DNA of 64,000 bases, taken from NCBI GenBank assembly GCA_903924855.1, contig CAIYCW010000015.1:1-64000 (forward strand). Reading direction: 5' to 3'. Origin of the DNA: an uncultured Rhodospirillales bacterium (GTDB taxonomy: Bacteria; Pseudomonadota; Alphaproteobacteria; Acetobacterales; Acetobacteraceae). The notes beneath the pieces were generated by a model. It made no database searches. It saw only the letters and a list, made by a program, of their open reading frames with translations, and had not been told where the DNA came from. Shown piece after piece: positions 1 to 7,888 of the stretch. A program made the translations under genes and the position numbers. Each line of letters opens with the position of its first letter. The first letter of the stretch is position 1.

Positions 1-15
1 CGGTTGCCGCGTCAT

Positions 16-44
16 CCGTGATCGAGATCACGGTGCTTTTTTTT
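16..44 (+). terminator. Rho-independent terminator-like hairpin
   Basis: CCGTGATC-GA-GATCACGG perfect stem, then TGC and T8. Confidence 0.7.
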
Positions 45-944
45 GAAATCGGTGATGGCTTTCAAAGCGGCCCTTTTGGTGTCCCGCTCTGCGAGCGGGA
101 GGGAGCGCGCTTAGCTTCTCTTTTTTGTCTTGAAGCCTGCCAGGATAGCGTTGTTGGCAGGCTTCGAGCGATCTGGGTGGTTGGTGAGTCTCAGAGCGAG
201 GGCAAAGCGGGACCAGCCCCGCGACCTGCGCGAGGTTGGCCGCTTGCCCTCACGATCGGCTGGCCGGAGCCGTCCCGTCGCATCAGGCCCGCCACGCCAG
301 GAGGCGCGTGGACGGAAGGTCGACAACTTCTCGACGGCTGCCTGTGCCGCCGGGCGTCCTTGGGCTTTCGACCTGCGCGGTGCCCTTCTGGTGGATGACG
401 CCAGCCCCACGGAACCAGTCTCAGCCAACGCGCCGCCGTATCCAACCGACCACGCTGACCCAGCCGATCCACCGACACGCGGCAGATGGCCGGACTTAAA
501 CAGACGAGTTCGGTTGCGCGCGCAGCGGAAATCCAACCGCCGCATTTGTTTAGCGCTGAGATCTACGCGTCACAAAGTCTGACCCATCCGCTCCATGTCC
601 ACCGTGCTGGAACTGCTCACGAGCGGCTTGTCGGGCAAGTGCGCGAACAATGGCCGAAAGTGACGCTTCTAACGGCGTGGCGAGCGGCATAGGAGCAACG
701 GGCAAGGCGGAAGATCCCTGAGGCCCTGTCGGCGCTGCCACCGACCTAATCGTTCCGCTCTGCCTGCTGCTGCCCGTCACCGAAATCTCGCCAGCGTGTT
801 TCGAAGGCCTGAATTATCATGTGTCTGCTATGGCTTGAAAGATTGGGCAAACTGCTCGGATTTGATGGCCCATGCTATGCCTGCAGCTCGTGCTACGAGG
901 CCACAGAGGGCCGGGTAAGCTAAGCTTTTAGGGTTGTTCAATGC

Positions 945-1055
945 CGGTTGGGCAACGGCGGGCCGTAGCCCGCCGTTCATTTTGTGCGCCCAAGGGCACT
1001 TGTTAACGGAAGGCCCGCATTCCCCCATCTGCTAGTTCGGAAAATTGACCGTCCG
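945..1055 (-). ncRNA. Candidate tracrRNA, transcribed divergently from cas9
   Basis: Minus strand reads CTAGCAGATGGGGGAATGCGGGCC (1035-1012), which matches the CRISPR repeat (+ orientation CTAGCAGATGGGGGAGTGCGGGCC) with 1 mismatch. It continues TTCCGTTAAC, a GTGCCCTTGGGCGCAC hairpin, then the perfect 10-bp hairpin AACGGCGGGC-TACG-GCCCGCCGTT (977-954). Ends are inferred. Confidence 0.75.
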
Positions 1056-1072
1056 CAAATACCTTGTATGGA
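1045..1072 (+). promoter_or_regulatory. Candidate cas9 promoter (TTGACC-N16-TATGGA)
   Basis: -35-like TTGACC 1045-1050, -10-like TATGGA 1067-1072, cas9 ATG at 1100. Confidence 0.4.
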
Positions 1073-1090
1073 TCAGGGCTTTTCAGTCAA
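1063..1090 (-). promoter_or_regulatory. Candidate tracrRNA promoter (TTGACT-N16-TACAAG on minus strand)
   Basis: Minus-strand -35 at 1090-1085, -10 at 1068-1063, predicted start ~1055 just before the anti-repeat. Confidence 0.45.
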
Positions 1091-1099
1091 CATCCGTCT

Positions 1100-4000
1100 A
1101 TGAGCTATCGCATTTCCATCGATATCGGGGCCAATTCGATCGGCTGGTGCCTACTTTCCTTGGATGAGGATGGCGAGCCGAGTGGCATTCTCGACATGGG
1201 AGTCCGTGTTTTCCCTGACGGGCGAGATCCAAAAACGCAAACGTCCCTCGCAGCAGAACGTCGGTTGGCTCGCGGCATGCGCCGACGGCGGGATCGCTAC
1301 GTTCAGCGTCGAACCGCATTGCTAAATGCCTTAACGCGACTGGGCCTCATGCCTGAGCCAGACGATGACAGGAAGAACATTGCCGGGCTCGATCCTTACC
1401 AACTGCGTCGTGACGCTCTGTTGCGGAAGCTAAGTCCGCACGAACTCGGTCGAGCTATTTTTCATCTCAACCAGAGGCGAGGCTTTCGCAGCAACCGTAA
1501 GACTGACCGCAGCAATGAAGAAGCTGGGAAGATAGCGAGTGCTGCCGACAAGCTCCGGACAGAAATCATCCGTGCAAACGCACCGACACTGGGCTCATGG
1601 CTGGCTGACCGTCACGAGCGTCAATTGTGGGTCAGAGCTAGGTTGGTCGGCACTGGGGCCAAAGCCGCTTACGACTTCTATCCGACCCGCGCGTTGGTCG
1701 AGGAGGAGTTTAACGCGATTTGGGATGCTCAATTGAAATGGTCTCCAAATCTGACGAACGCCATGCGCGAAACCCTGGCGAACATCATTTTTCACCAGCG
1801 CCCTTTGAAGCAGCCTCCCATCGGCAAGTGCTGGCTTGAACCCGCATGCACCAGAGCGCCCAAAGCGCTACCCAGCACTCAGGCTTTCCGTATAGCGCAA
1901 GATCTTGCCCACCTTGCCATTCGTCGTGTTGGAGAGCCGGATCAAGCGCTTGATATTGATCAGATTTCGAGGCTAGCAGCCAAGCTGAACAACGGATTTG
2001 ATCTGTCATTCCACCATGTGCGGAAGGAGCTTGGGCTCGACCAAGGCGTAACTTTTAACCTGGAAAGCAGCTCCCGAGATCAGATCAAGGGAGCAGAAAC
2101 GGCTTCCAGGCTGGCAGGCAGGAAGGGACCATTAGCCTCGATCTGGCCTTCATTGCCCATTGATCAGCGCGATGCGATCGCTTCAGCATTGCTGAATTCT
2201 GACATGCCGTTCGAGACCATCGACGCACTGGTTTCACTGGGTATATCTGAGGCAGATGCTGAATTGGCGGAACGAATTCCGCTACCGGAAGGTCACGCAT
2301 CGCTTTCAACCAAGGCAATCCTGAACGTGCTGCCCCACCTGGAAAGGGGCCTTCGATACTCTGATGCAGTTATTGCAGCGGGCTACGCGCACCATTCGGA
2401 TGACCGGGACGGTGTGATCCACGATCGATTGCCATACTACGGCGCGATCCTCGCATCTCGCCTTGGCACAGGAAGCGGCGAGCCGGACGATCTGGCAGAG
2501 ATACGCTTTGGCAGGGCGCCCAATCCGACAGTCCACGTTGCCCTGAACCAGTTGCGGCACGTGGTGAACGCTCTATTGGACCGATACGGCCACCCAAAGG
2601 AGATCGTCGTCGAGGTCCTCCGTGAGCTAAACCATTCGGCATTCGAACGCCGAAGGATTTCCAAGGAGCAAGAGAAAAACGCCAGGCGCCGGGAGGAGTG
2701 GGCCAGGCAGCTTCAGGAGATCGGCGTAAAGGTAAACGGTGCGAACCTTGCGAGAATGCGCCTGTGGACGGAGCAGGGTGAAGATCCTCGCGAACGCCTC
2801 TGCCCATATACCGGCGAACGCATCTCTCTCACCCGCCTGTTCTCAGCTGAGGTGGAAGAGGATCACATCCTCCCGTTCGCTCAGACGCTGGACGACAGTT
2901 TTGCCAACCGTGTCGTCGTGATGCGTGAGGCGAACCGTGGCAAAGCCAAACAAACGCCGCACGCGGCGTTTCATGCCTCGCCGCAGTGGCCCGAGATTCA
3001 GCAACGAGCGAAACTGCTGCCACCTTCCAAGGCGTGGCGCTTCGCCCCGGACGCAATGCAAAAGTGGCAAGGTGGAAACTCGGATTTCCTCGCTCGCCAT
3101 ATGACAGACAGCGCCTATCTGGCGCGGCTGACGAGGTTGTACCTTCGCGCAGTTTGCGACCCTGACAAGGTCTGGTGCGTTCCAGGCAGGCTGACAGCCA
3201 TGCTCCGAGATGCACTTGGGTTGAACAGCAAGACCGTGCTCGGCAAAGGGGGCGCCCGCAAGGACCGCACAGACCACCGCCACCATGCTATTGACGCCCT
3301 CACGATCGGTCTGATTGACCGGTCATTGCTCAACCGTGTGTCTCGCGCCGCGGGGAGAGCAGAGAACAACGGAAATCGGCTGCTCGATAGGCTGGATGAA
3401 CCCTGGCCAGGGTTCATCCAGGACGTATCGTGCCGAGTTCGACAGATTGCCGTGTCATTCAAGCCCGATACGGCTGCCGTCGGCAGGCTTCACAACGACA
3501 CCGCGTATGGCGCAATTCCAGGTGCCGACGGCCGCATGCCAAATGTTCGGCATCGAGTGCCCATACAATCTCTTGCCGGCTGGAAATCGGACGAAATTGC
3601 CAAGGCGATCGCGGATTTCCGCCTGGCCGCCAAGATATCCAGCGTCGTTTCCGCACATCCTAAAGTGCCCGACCAGGCCGCCGCGCTGTCGTCGATTGCG
3701 CATGATGGAGCAGGTCGTCAGGTGCGGCGTGTTCAGGTTCGCGAACGCCTGGAGGGCGTGCACCCCATTGCCGATCGTCAGACTGGCCGCCCCTACAAGC
3801 TGGTGAAGCTGGACGCAAATCACTGTGCAGAATTCTGGCGTGTCCCTGGTAAGGCCGGTCAGAAGTCCGCCGTGCAGATGAGTGTCGTACCTATGCTCGA
3901 AGCCGCGGCCGAGGAAGTTGCCAAGCACAAGCGGCTCGAGATCCCCGATCGCCGGCCTCATCCTGCGGCCAAGCTTCTGATGCGGCTGCACAAGAACGAT

Positions 4001-4240
4001 GTCCTGGCGATCGGAACCGGCACCGAACGTCGCCTCTATCGTATTGTTAAATTTACGCATGGTGTTGTGACGTGTGCAGAACTGCATGAGGGTGGAGCCT
4101 TGAAGGCGCGAGATGCCGACAGAGGTGACTCTTTCAAATACCTCAATGCATCCAAATCTAAATTATCAGCTGGAAACGCGAGAAAAGTGCTCGTTGACCC
4201 ATCTGGGCACGTCTTTGACACTGGCCCTCTGGTATGGTGA
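1100..4240 (+). CDS. cas9: CRISPR-associated endonuclease Cas9, type II-C-like, 1046 aa
   Basis: RuvC-I SIDIGANSIGWCLLSLD, Arg-rich bridge helix RRLARGMRRRRDRYVQRR, RuvC-II EIVVEVLREL, HNH CPYTGERISL...VEEDHILPFAQTLDDSFANRVV, RuvC-III DHRHHAIDALTIGL. ATG at 1100 preferred over the TTG at 1064 in the ORF track. Confidence 0.97.
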   Translation: MSYRISIDIGANSIGWCLLSLDEDGEPSGILDMGVRVFPDGRDPKTQTSLAAERRLARGMRRRRDRYVQRRTALLNALTRLGLMPEPDDDRKNIAGLDPYQLRRDALLRKLSPHELGRAIFHLNQRRGFRSNRKTDRSNEEAGKIASAADKLRTEIIRANAPTLGSWLADRHERQLWVRARLVGTGAKAAYDFYPTRALVEEEFNAIWDAQLKWSPNLTNAMRETLANIIFHQRPLKQPPIGKCWLEPACTRAPKALPSTQAFRIAQDLAHLAIRRVGEPDQALDIDQISRLAAKLNNGFDLSFHHVRKELGLDQGVTFNLESSSRDQIKGAETASRLAGRKGPLASIWPSLPIDQRDAIASALLNSDMPFETIDALVSLGISEADAELAERIPLPEGHASLSTKAILNVLPHLERGLRYSDAVIAAGYAHHSDDRDGVIHDRLPYYGAILASRLGTGSGEPDDLAEIRFGRAPNPTVHVALNQLRHVVNALLDRYGHPKEIVVEVLRELNHSAFERRRISKEQEKNARRREEWARQLQEIGVKVNGANLARMRLWTEQGEDPRERLCPYTGERISLTRLFSAEVEEDHILPFAQTLDDSFANRVVVMREANRGKAKQTPHAAFHASPQWPEIQQRAKLLPPSKAWRFAPDAMQKWQGGNSDFLARHMTDSAYLARLTRLYLRAVCDPDKVWCVPGRLTAMLRDALGLNSKTVLGKGGARKDRTDHRHHAIDALTIGLIDRSLLNRVSRAAGRAENNGNRLLDRLDEPWPGFIQDVSCRVRQIAVSFKPDTAAVGRLHNDTAYGAIPGADGRMPNVRHRVPIQSLAGWKSDEIAKAIADFRLAAKISSVVSAHPKVPDQAAALSSIAHDGAGRQVRRVQVRERLEGVHPIADRQTGRPYKLVKLDANHCAEFWRVPGKAGQKSAVQMSVVPMLEAAAEEVAKHKRLEIPDRRPHPAAKLLMRLHKNDVLAIGTGTERRLYRIVKFTHGVVTCAELHEGGALKARDADRGDSFKYLNASKSKLSAGNARKVLVDPSGHVFDTGPLVW

Positions 4241-5223
4241 CACCCATCGGTCGCTTCGTTGAAGTGAGCGAGGAGGGGCAATACCTCTCAAAAGAGCGTG
4301 GTTTCATGCTCGTGTCAGCCGGCACGAAATTGGTCGGCAAAGTCCCGTTGGATGACATTGCGGCTGTCATGGCCACTGCCCGTGGCACGACGGTCTCAGT
4401 CTCATTGCTGGCAGAACTGGCCGAGCGCGGAACACCTTTTGTTGTGCCCGGGGCCAACTTTGCCCCGTCGGCCCTGCTTTGGCCGATTGTGGGCCATCAC
4501 GCGGTGTCTCGTCGGATGGAGTCGCAGATCGCCAACAACCGCGCCTTGTCCAAGGCGCTGTGGCAGCAGGTTGTTGCCGCCAAGATCAGACGCCAGGGTT
4601 GGGCCGTGTCGCAATCTGGCGGCAGCTCGGCGCCCTTCGAATTTCTGGCACGCCGGGTCAAGCTGGGCGACGAAGGCAACCTCGAAGCTCAGGCGGCTCG
4701 GCGCTACTGGCCGCTGATGTTTGGGCCGCAATTTCGGCGGGATCGTGATGCGGCGGGCATCAACGCTCTGCTGAACTATGGTTATGCGGTGCTGCGCGCA
4801 ATTGTGGCCCGGGCGCTCTGTGCCACCGGCCTTCACCCCGGGGTTGGCATCTTTCACCGTCACCCAAGCAATCCCATGCCGTTGGCGGATGACTTGATGG
4901 AACCATTTCGGCCGATCGTCGACCTCACAGTCACGCAACTGGTTCGTGATGACATTCTTGAGGTTGGTCCAGTCGCCAAGCGACGTCTGGTTGCAACCCT
5001 CTGGCAAGACCAGAAAACCGCGCAGGGTACAACGCCGTTGATGACAGCCATCTTACGGACCAGCCAGAGTCTTGCGGACAGCTATCAGAGTGGCATCGCC
5101 GAATTACTGTTCCCGTTCACCGATCTTGATGGTGACGACAATGTCCAGAACGCTGAGTGGTTACCGGATCATGTGGATGATTCTGATGTTCGACCTGCCA
5201 GTGATGACGAAAGCCCAGCGTAA
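4234..5223 (+). CDS. cas1: CRISPR-associated endonuclease Cas1 (type II)
   Basis: Cas1 motifs NLEAQAARRYWPLMFG and LHPGVGIFHRHPSNPMPLADDLMEPFRPIVD; overlaps cas9 stop. Confidence 0.95.
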   Translation: MVTPIGRFVEVSEEGQYLSKERGFMLVSAGTKLVGKVPLDDIAAVMATARGTTVSVSLLAELAERGTPFVVPGANFAPSALLWPIVGHHAVSRRMESQIANNRALSKALWQQVVAAKIRRQGWAVSQSGGSSAPFEFLARRVKLGDEGNLEAQAARRYWPLMFGPQFRRDRDAAGINALLNYGYAVLRAIVARALCATGLHPGVGIFHRHPSNPMPLADDLMEPFRPIVDLTVTQLVRDDILEVGPVAKRRLVATLWQDQKTAQGTTPLMTAILRTSQSLADSYQSGIAELLFPFTDLDGDDNVQNAEWLPDHVDDSDVRPASDDESPA

Positions 5224-5479
5224 AGCTGCATCCGGGTTCCGCAATTGGCTGTTGGATAAGGGCTGGGAGATGAGCCAGTTCAGCGTCTATCTGCGCTGGT
5301 GTGGCGGCAAAGAGCAGGTTGAGGCTCGACTGCGGGAGGTTGCTCGTCGTGTGCCTCCGGAGGGTAAGGTCCATGTCGTCACGGTCACCGACAGACAGTT
5401 CGAATCGATGGCGGTCCTCAATGGGCCGGCCAGATCGGCTGGACGAAAGGCACGACCAGAGCAACTTCTGCTCTTCTAG
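5171..5479 (+). CDS. cas2: CRISPR-associated endoribonuclease Cas2
   Basis: MWMILMFDLPVMTKAQRKAASGFRNWLLDKGWEMSQFSVYLR; overlaps cas1 3' end. Confidence 0.93.
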   Translation: MWMILMFDLPVMTKAQRKAASGFRNWLLDKGWEMSQFSVYLRWCGGKEQVEARLREVARRVPPEGKVHVVTVTDRQFESMAVLNGPARSAGRKARPEQLLLF

Positions 5480-5554
5480 CCAGTCTGGTGCAGACCTTAA
5501 ACAGCATGCCAGACCACCACACTCCCATGTTTTCAATGAGATATGTGATGATCT

Positions 5555-6216
5555 GGTCTAGCAGATGGGGGAGTGCGGGCCAACCGCAACTTCAGCATGG
5601 ATGGCCAGTTCTCGGACCTGGTCTAGCAGATGGGGGAGTGCGGGCCAACCGCAACGAAAGCGCGTTCATCGACGCCGACGCGGGGGTCTAGCAGATGGGG
5701 GAGTGCGGGCCAACCGCAACCTTGATCTCATCGTGCACATCGCGACCGCGGTCTAGCAGATGGGGGAGTGCGGGCCAACCGCAACAGGCGAGCGCGCTGC
5801 CCGACCACATGGACCGGTCTAGCAGATGGGGGAGTGCGGGCCAACCGCAACGAAAGCTGATCGGTGTTGGCGAACGCCGTGGTCTAGCAGATGGGGGAGT
5901 GCGGGCCAACCGCAACAGAGGTGCGGCAACGGAGTTATTCGGGAAAGGTCTAGCAGATGGGGGAGTGCGGGCCAACCGCAACATGATCACGCCGCGATAC
6001 CGCTTGCCGCGGGGTCTAGCAGATGGGGGAGTGCGGGCCAACCGCAACTTATGCGGTGCGGGCGGATTATCCTTGCCGGTCTAGCAGATGGGGGAGTGCG
6101 GGCCAACCGCAACAAAGCGCATTTACGCCATTGCCTTTCTCAGGGTCTAGCAGATGGGGGAGTGCGGGCCAACCGCAACCATCGCGGTCCACGCCTTCGA
6201 GCCGACGTGGGTCTAG
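5555..6216 (-). CRISPR. CRISPR array: 10 full 36-bp repeats plus a truncated 7-bp 11th repeat, 10 spacers of 29-30 bp
   Basis: Repeat (+) GGTCTAGCAGATGGGGGAGTGCGGGCCAACCGCAAC at 5555, 5620, 5685, 5750, 5816, 5881, 5947, 6013, 6078, 6144; truncated GGTCTAG at 6210-6216. crRNA strand inferred as minus (GTTGCGGTTGGCCCGC...) from typical type II repeat polarity and pairing with the tracrRNA. Confidence 0.97.
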
Positions 6217-7058
6217 GCGGTGAACTCATAAACCGCCTTCCGGCTCGGCCTCACTCGTGATTCAAGGTTTCCGAATCTGGGAGCCTTGGATGACACGCCG
6301 CCGATATGAGTTGACTGACCATGAGTGGTTGGTCCTTTCGCCTCATCTGCCGAACAAGCCGCGCGGCGTGCCACGTGTTGATGATCGGCGCGTGCTGAAC
6401 GGCATTCTCTGGCGGTTTCGCACCGGCTCGCCTTGGGCGGAAATCCCCGAGCGCTATGGGCCACCGACCACCTGCTACAATCGCTTCGTCCGCTGGCGAA
6501 AAGCAGGGTTTGGGACCGGCTTTTAGAAGCTGTCTCAGCTGCTTACGACGGCGACATTGTGATGATCGATAGCACCTGTGTCCGCGTTCACCAGAACGCT
6601 GCCACGGGAAAAAAGGGGGTGGAGATGGTTGCATGGGACGTTCCCGTGCCGGCCTTACCAGCAAACTCCATGCGCTCGTCGATGCGGAAGGTCGTCCTGT
6701 CACGTTGCAACTGACGGCTGGCCAGATTGCAGATTGTCAGGAAGCCGAGGCGCTGATCGAGACCGTGGGCGAAGGTGATATCGTGTTGGGAGACAAGGGC
6801 TACGACACCAACGCCATCCGCGCCAAACTCGCAGCGAAGAAGGCTTGGGCAAACATCCCACCAAAGACCAACCGCCGTGGAACGTGCCTCTTTTCAAAAT
6901 GGGTCTACCGTCAGCGCAATCTGGTCGAACGCTTTTTTAATCGGATCAAACAGTTCCGAGGGATCGCAACCCGATACGACAAAGATCCGGCTAACTTCCC
7001 GGCCTCCGTCAAGCTCGTGGCAGCAAAGGGATAGTGCCAGAATTTATGAGTCTGCGGC
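6217..7058 (+). mobile_element. IS5-family insertion sequence, ~842 bp
   Basis: Imperfect 16-bp terminal IRs (GCGGTGAACTCATAAA / GCCGCAGACTCATAAA, 12/16), CTAG on both sides (6213-6216, 7059-7062), DDE transposase inside. Confidence 0.88.
6257..7034 (+). CDS. IS5-family transposase spread over three frames (frameshifted or degenerate)
   Basis: YELTDHEWLVLSPHLP...RWRKAG (frame A), VWDRLLEAVSAAYDGDIVMIDSTCVRVHQNAATGKK (frame B), MGRSRAGLTSKLHALVDAEGRPV...GDKGYD...NLVERFFNRIKQFRGIATRYDK (frame C). Confidence 0.85.
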
Positions 7059-7298
7059 CTAGTTCGGAAAATTGACCGTCCGCAAATACCTTGTATGGAT
7101 CAGGGCTTTTCAGTCAACATCCGTCTATGAGCTATCGCATTTCGATCGATATCGGGGCCAATTCGATCGGCTGGTGCCTAGTTTCCTTGGATGAGGATGG
7201 CGAGCCGAGTGGCATTCTCGACATGGGAGTCCGTGTTTTCCCTGACGGGCGAGATCCAAAAACACAAACGTCCCTCGCAGCAGAACGTCGGTTGGCTC
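7059..7298 (+). pseudogene. Truncated second copy of tracrRNA/cas9 promoter region plus cas9 5' end (~57 codons)
   Basis: Matches 1032-1271 over 240 bp with 3 mismatches by eye (about 1117, 1154, 1237); homology stops at GTTGGCTC. Confidence 0.93.
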
Positions 7299-7718
7299 AC
7301 CGCGGCGCTGATCGGCATATCCGTCGGCGGTGGCTCGTTGCTCAGCACGTGGTTGAAACTTGCCTTTGATCGCCAGCGCCCAGAGCTCGCGCTGCATGCG
7401 GTCGCCGCGGCCTCGGCGAGCTTTCCCAGTGGTCATGCGATGCTGTCCGCGGTCACTTATCTCACGGTCGGCGGCTTGATCATGCGCACGCATGCAAGCG
7501 CTGCGGCGAAGCTGTATGTGTTTGCAGTGGCAATGCTGCTGACTGTGGCGATCGGTGTCAGCCGGGTTTATCTTGGTGTCCATTGGCCGACGGACGTGTT
7601 GGCCGGCTGGTGCGCCGGCGCCGCCTCGGCGCTGCTATTCGTGCTCATCGACGTCTGGCTGGAACGCTGGCGCAACATCCGGACGGCGAGCCATCCGCCT
7701 TATCGTGCCAGGTGGTGA
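7299..7718 (+). pseudogene. N-terminally truncated PAP2-family phosphatase
   Basis: KLAFDRQRPELALH...ASFPSGHAMLS...GVSRVYLGVHWPTDVLAGW PAP2 motifs in ORF 7191-7718; the upstream part is replaced by the cas9 fragment in another frame. Confidence 0.75.
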
Positions 7719-7888
7719 CAGCGCCTGTGGTGGCATTGCGAAGTTCGGCCTTAATGACCGATCAGCGGCAGTCTGAGTAACTTCCGAGCCTGCCCGCAAA
7801 GCGGCCGTGCCGTTAGCGTGTCATGGTTCGGCCCTTAAAAGTCGCAACGTTCCGGGGCGCGGATGCTCGTCCGATCAGGGAGAGCGCG

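Noticed and set aside
18-780. Several overlapping short ORFs on both strands upstream of the CRISPR locus
   Set aside because: No recognisable motifs or consistent coding frame; left unannotated, possibly degenerate mobile-element DNA.
828-1028. 66-aa minus-strand ORF starting MGECGPSVNK
   Set aside because: It overlaps the anti-repeat/tracrRNA candidate; the resemblance to array translation is the anti-repeat itself, not protein coding.
5480-5554. Leader between cas2 and the first repeat
   Set aside because: Only 75 bp with no clear promoter; repeat polarity and the tracrRNA pairing favour a leader on the other side, though this is not proven.
5565-6260. ORFs translating MGECGPTAT/LADGGVRANRN repeats
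   Set aside because: These are spurious translations of the CRISPR repeats.
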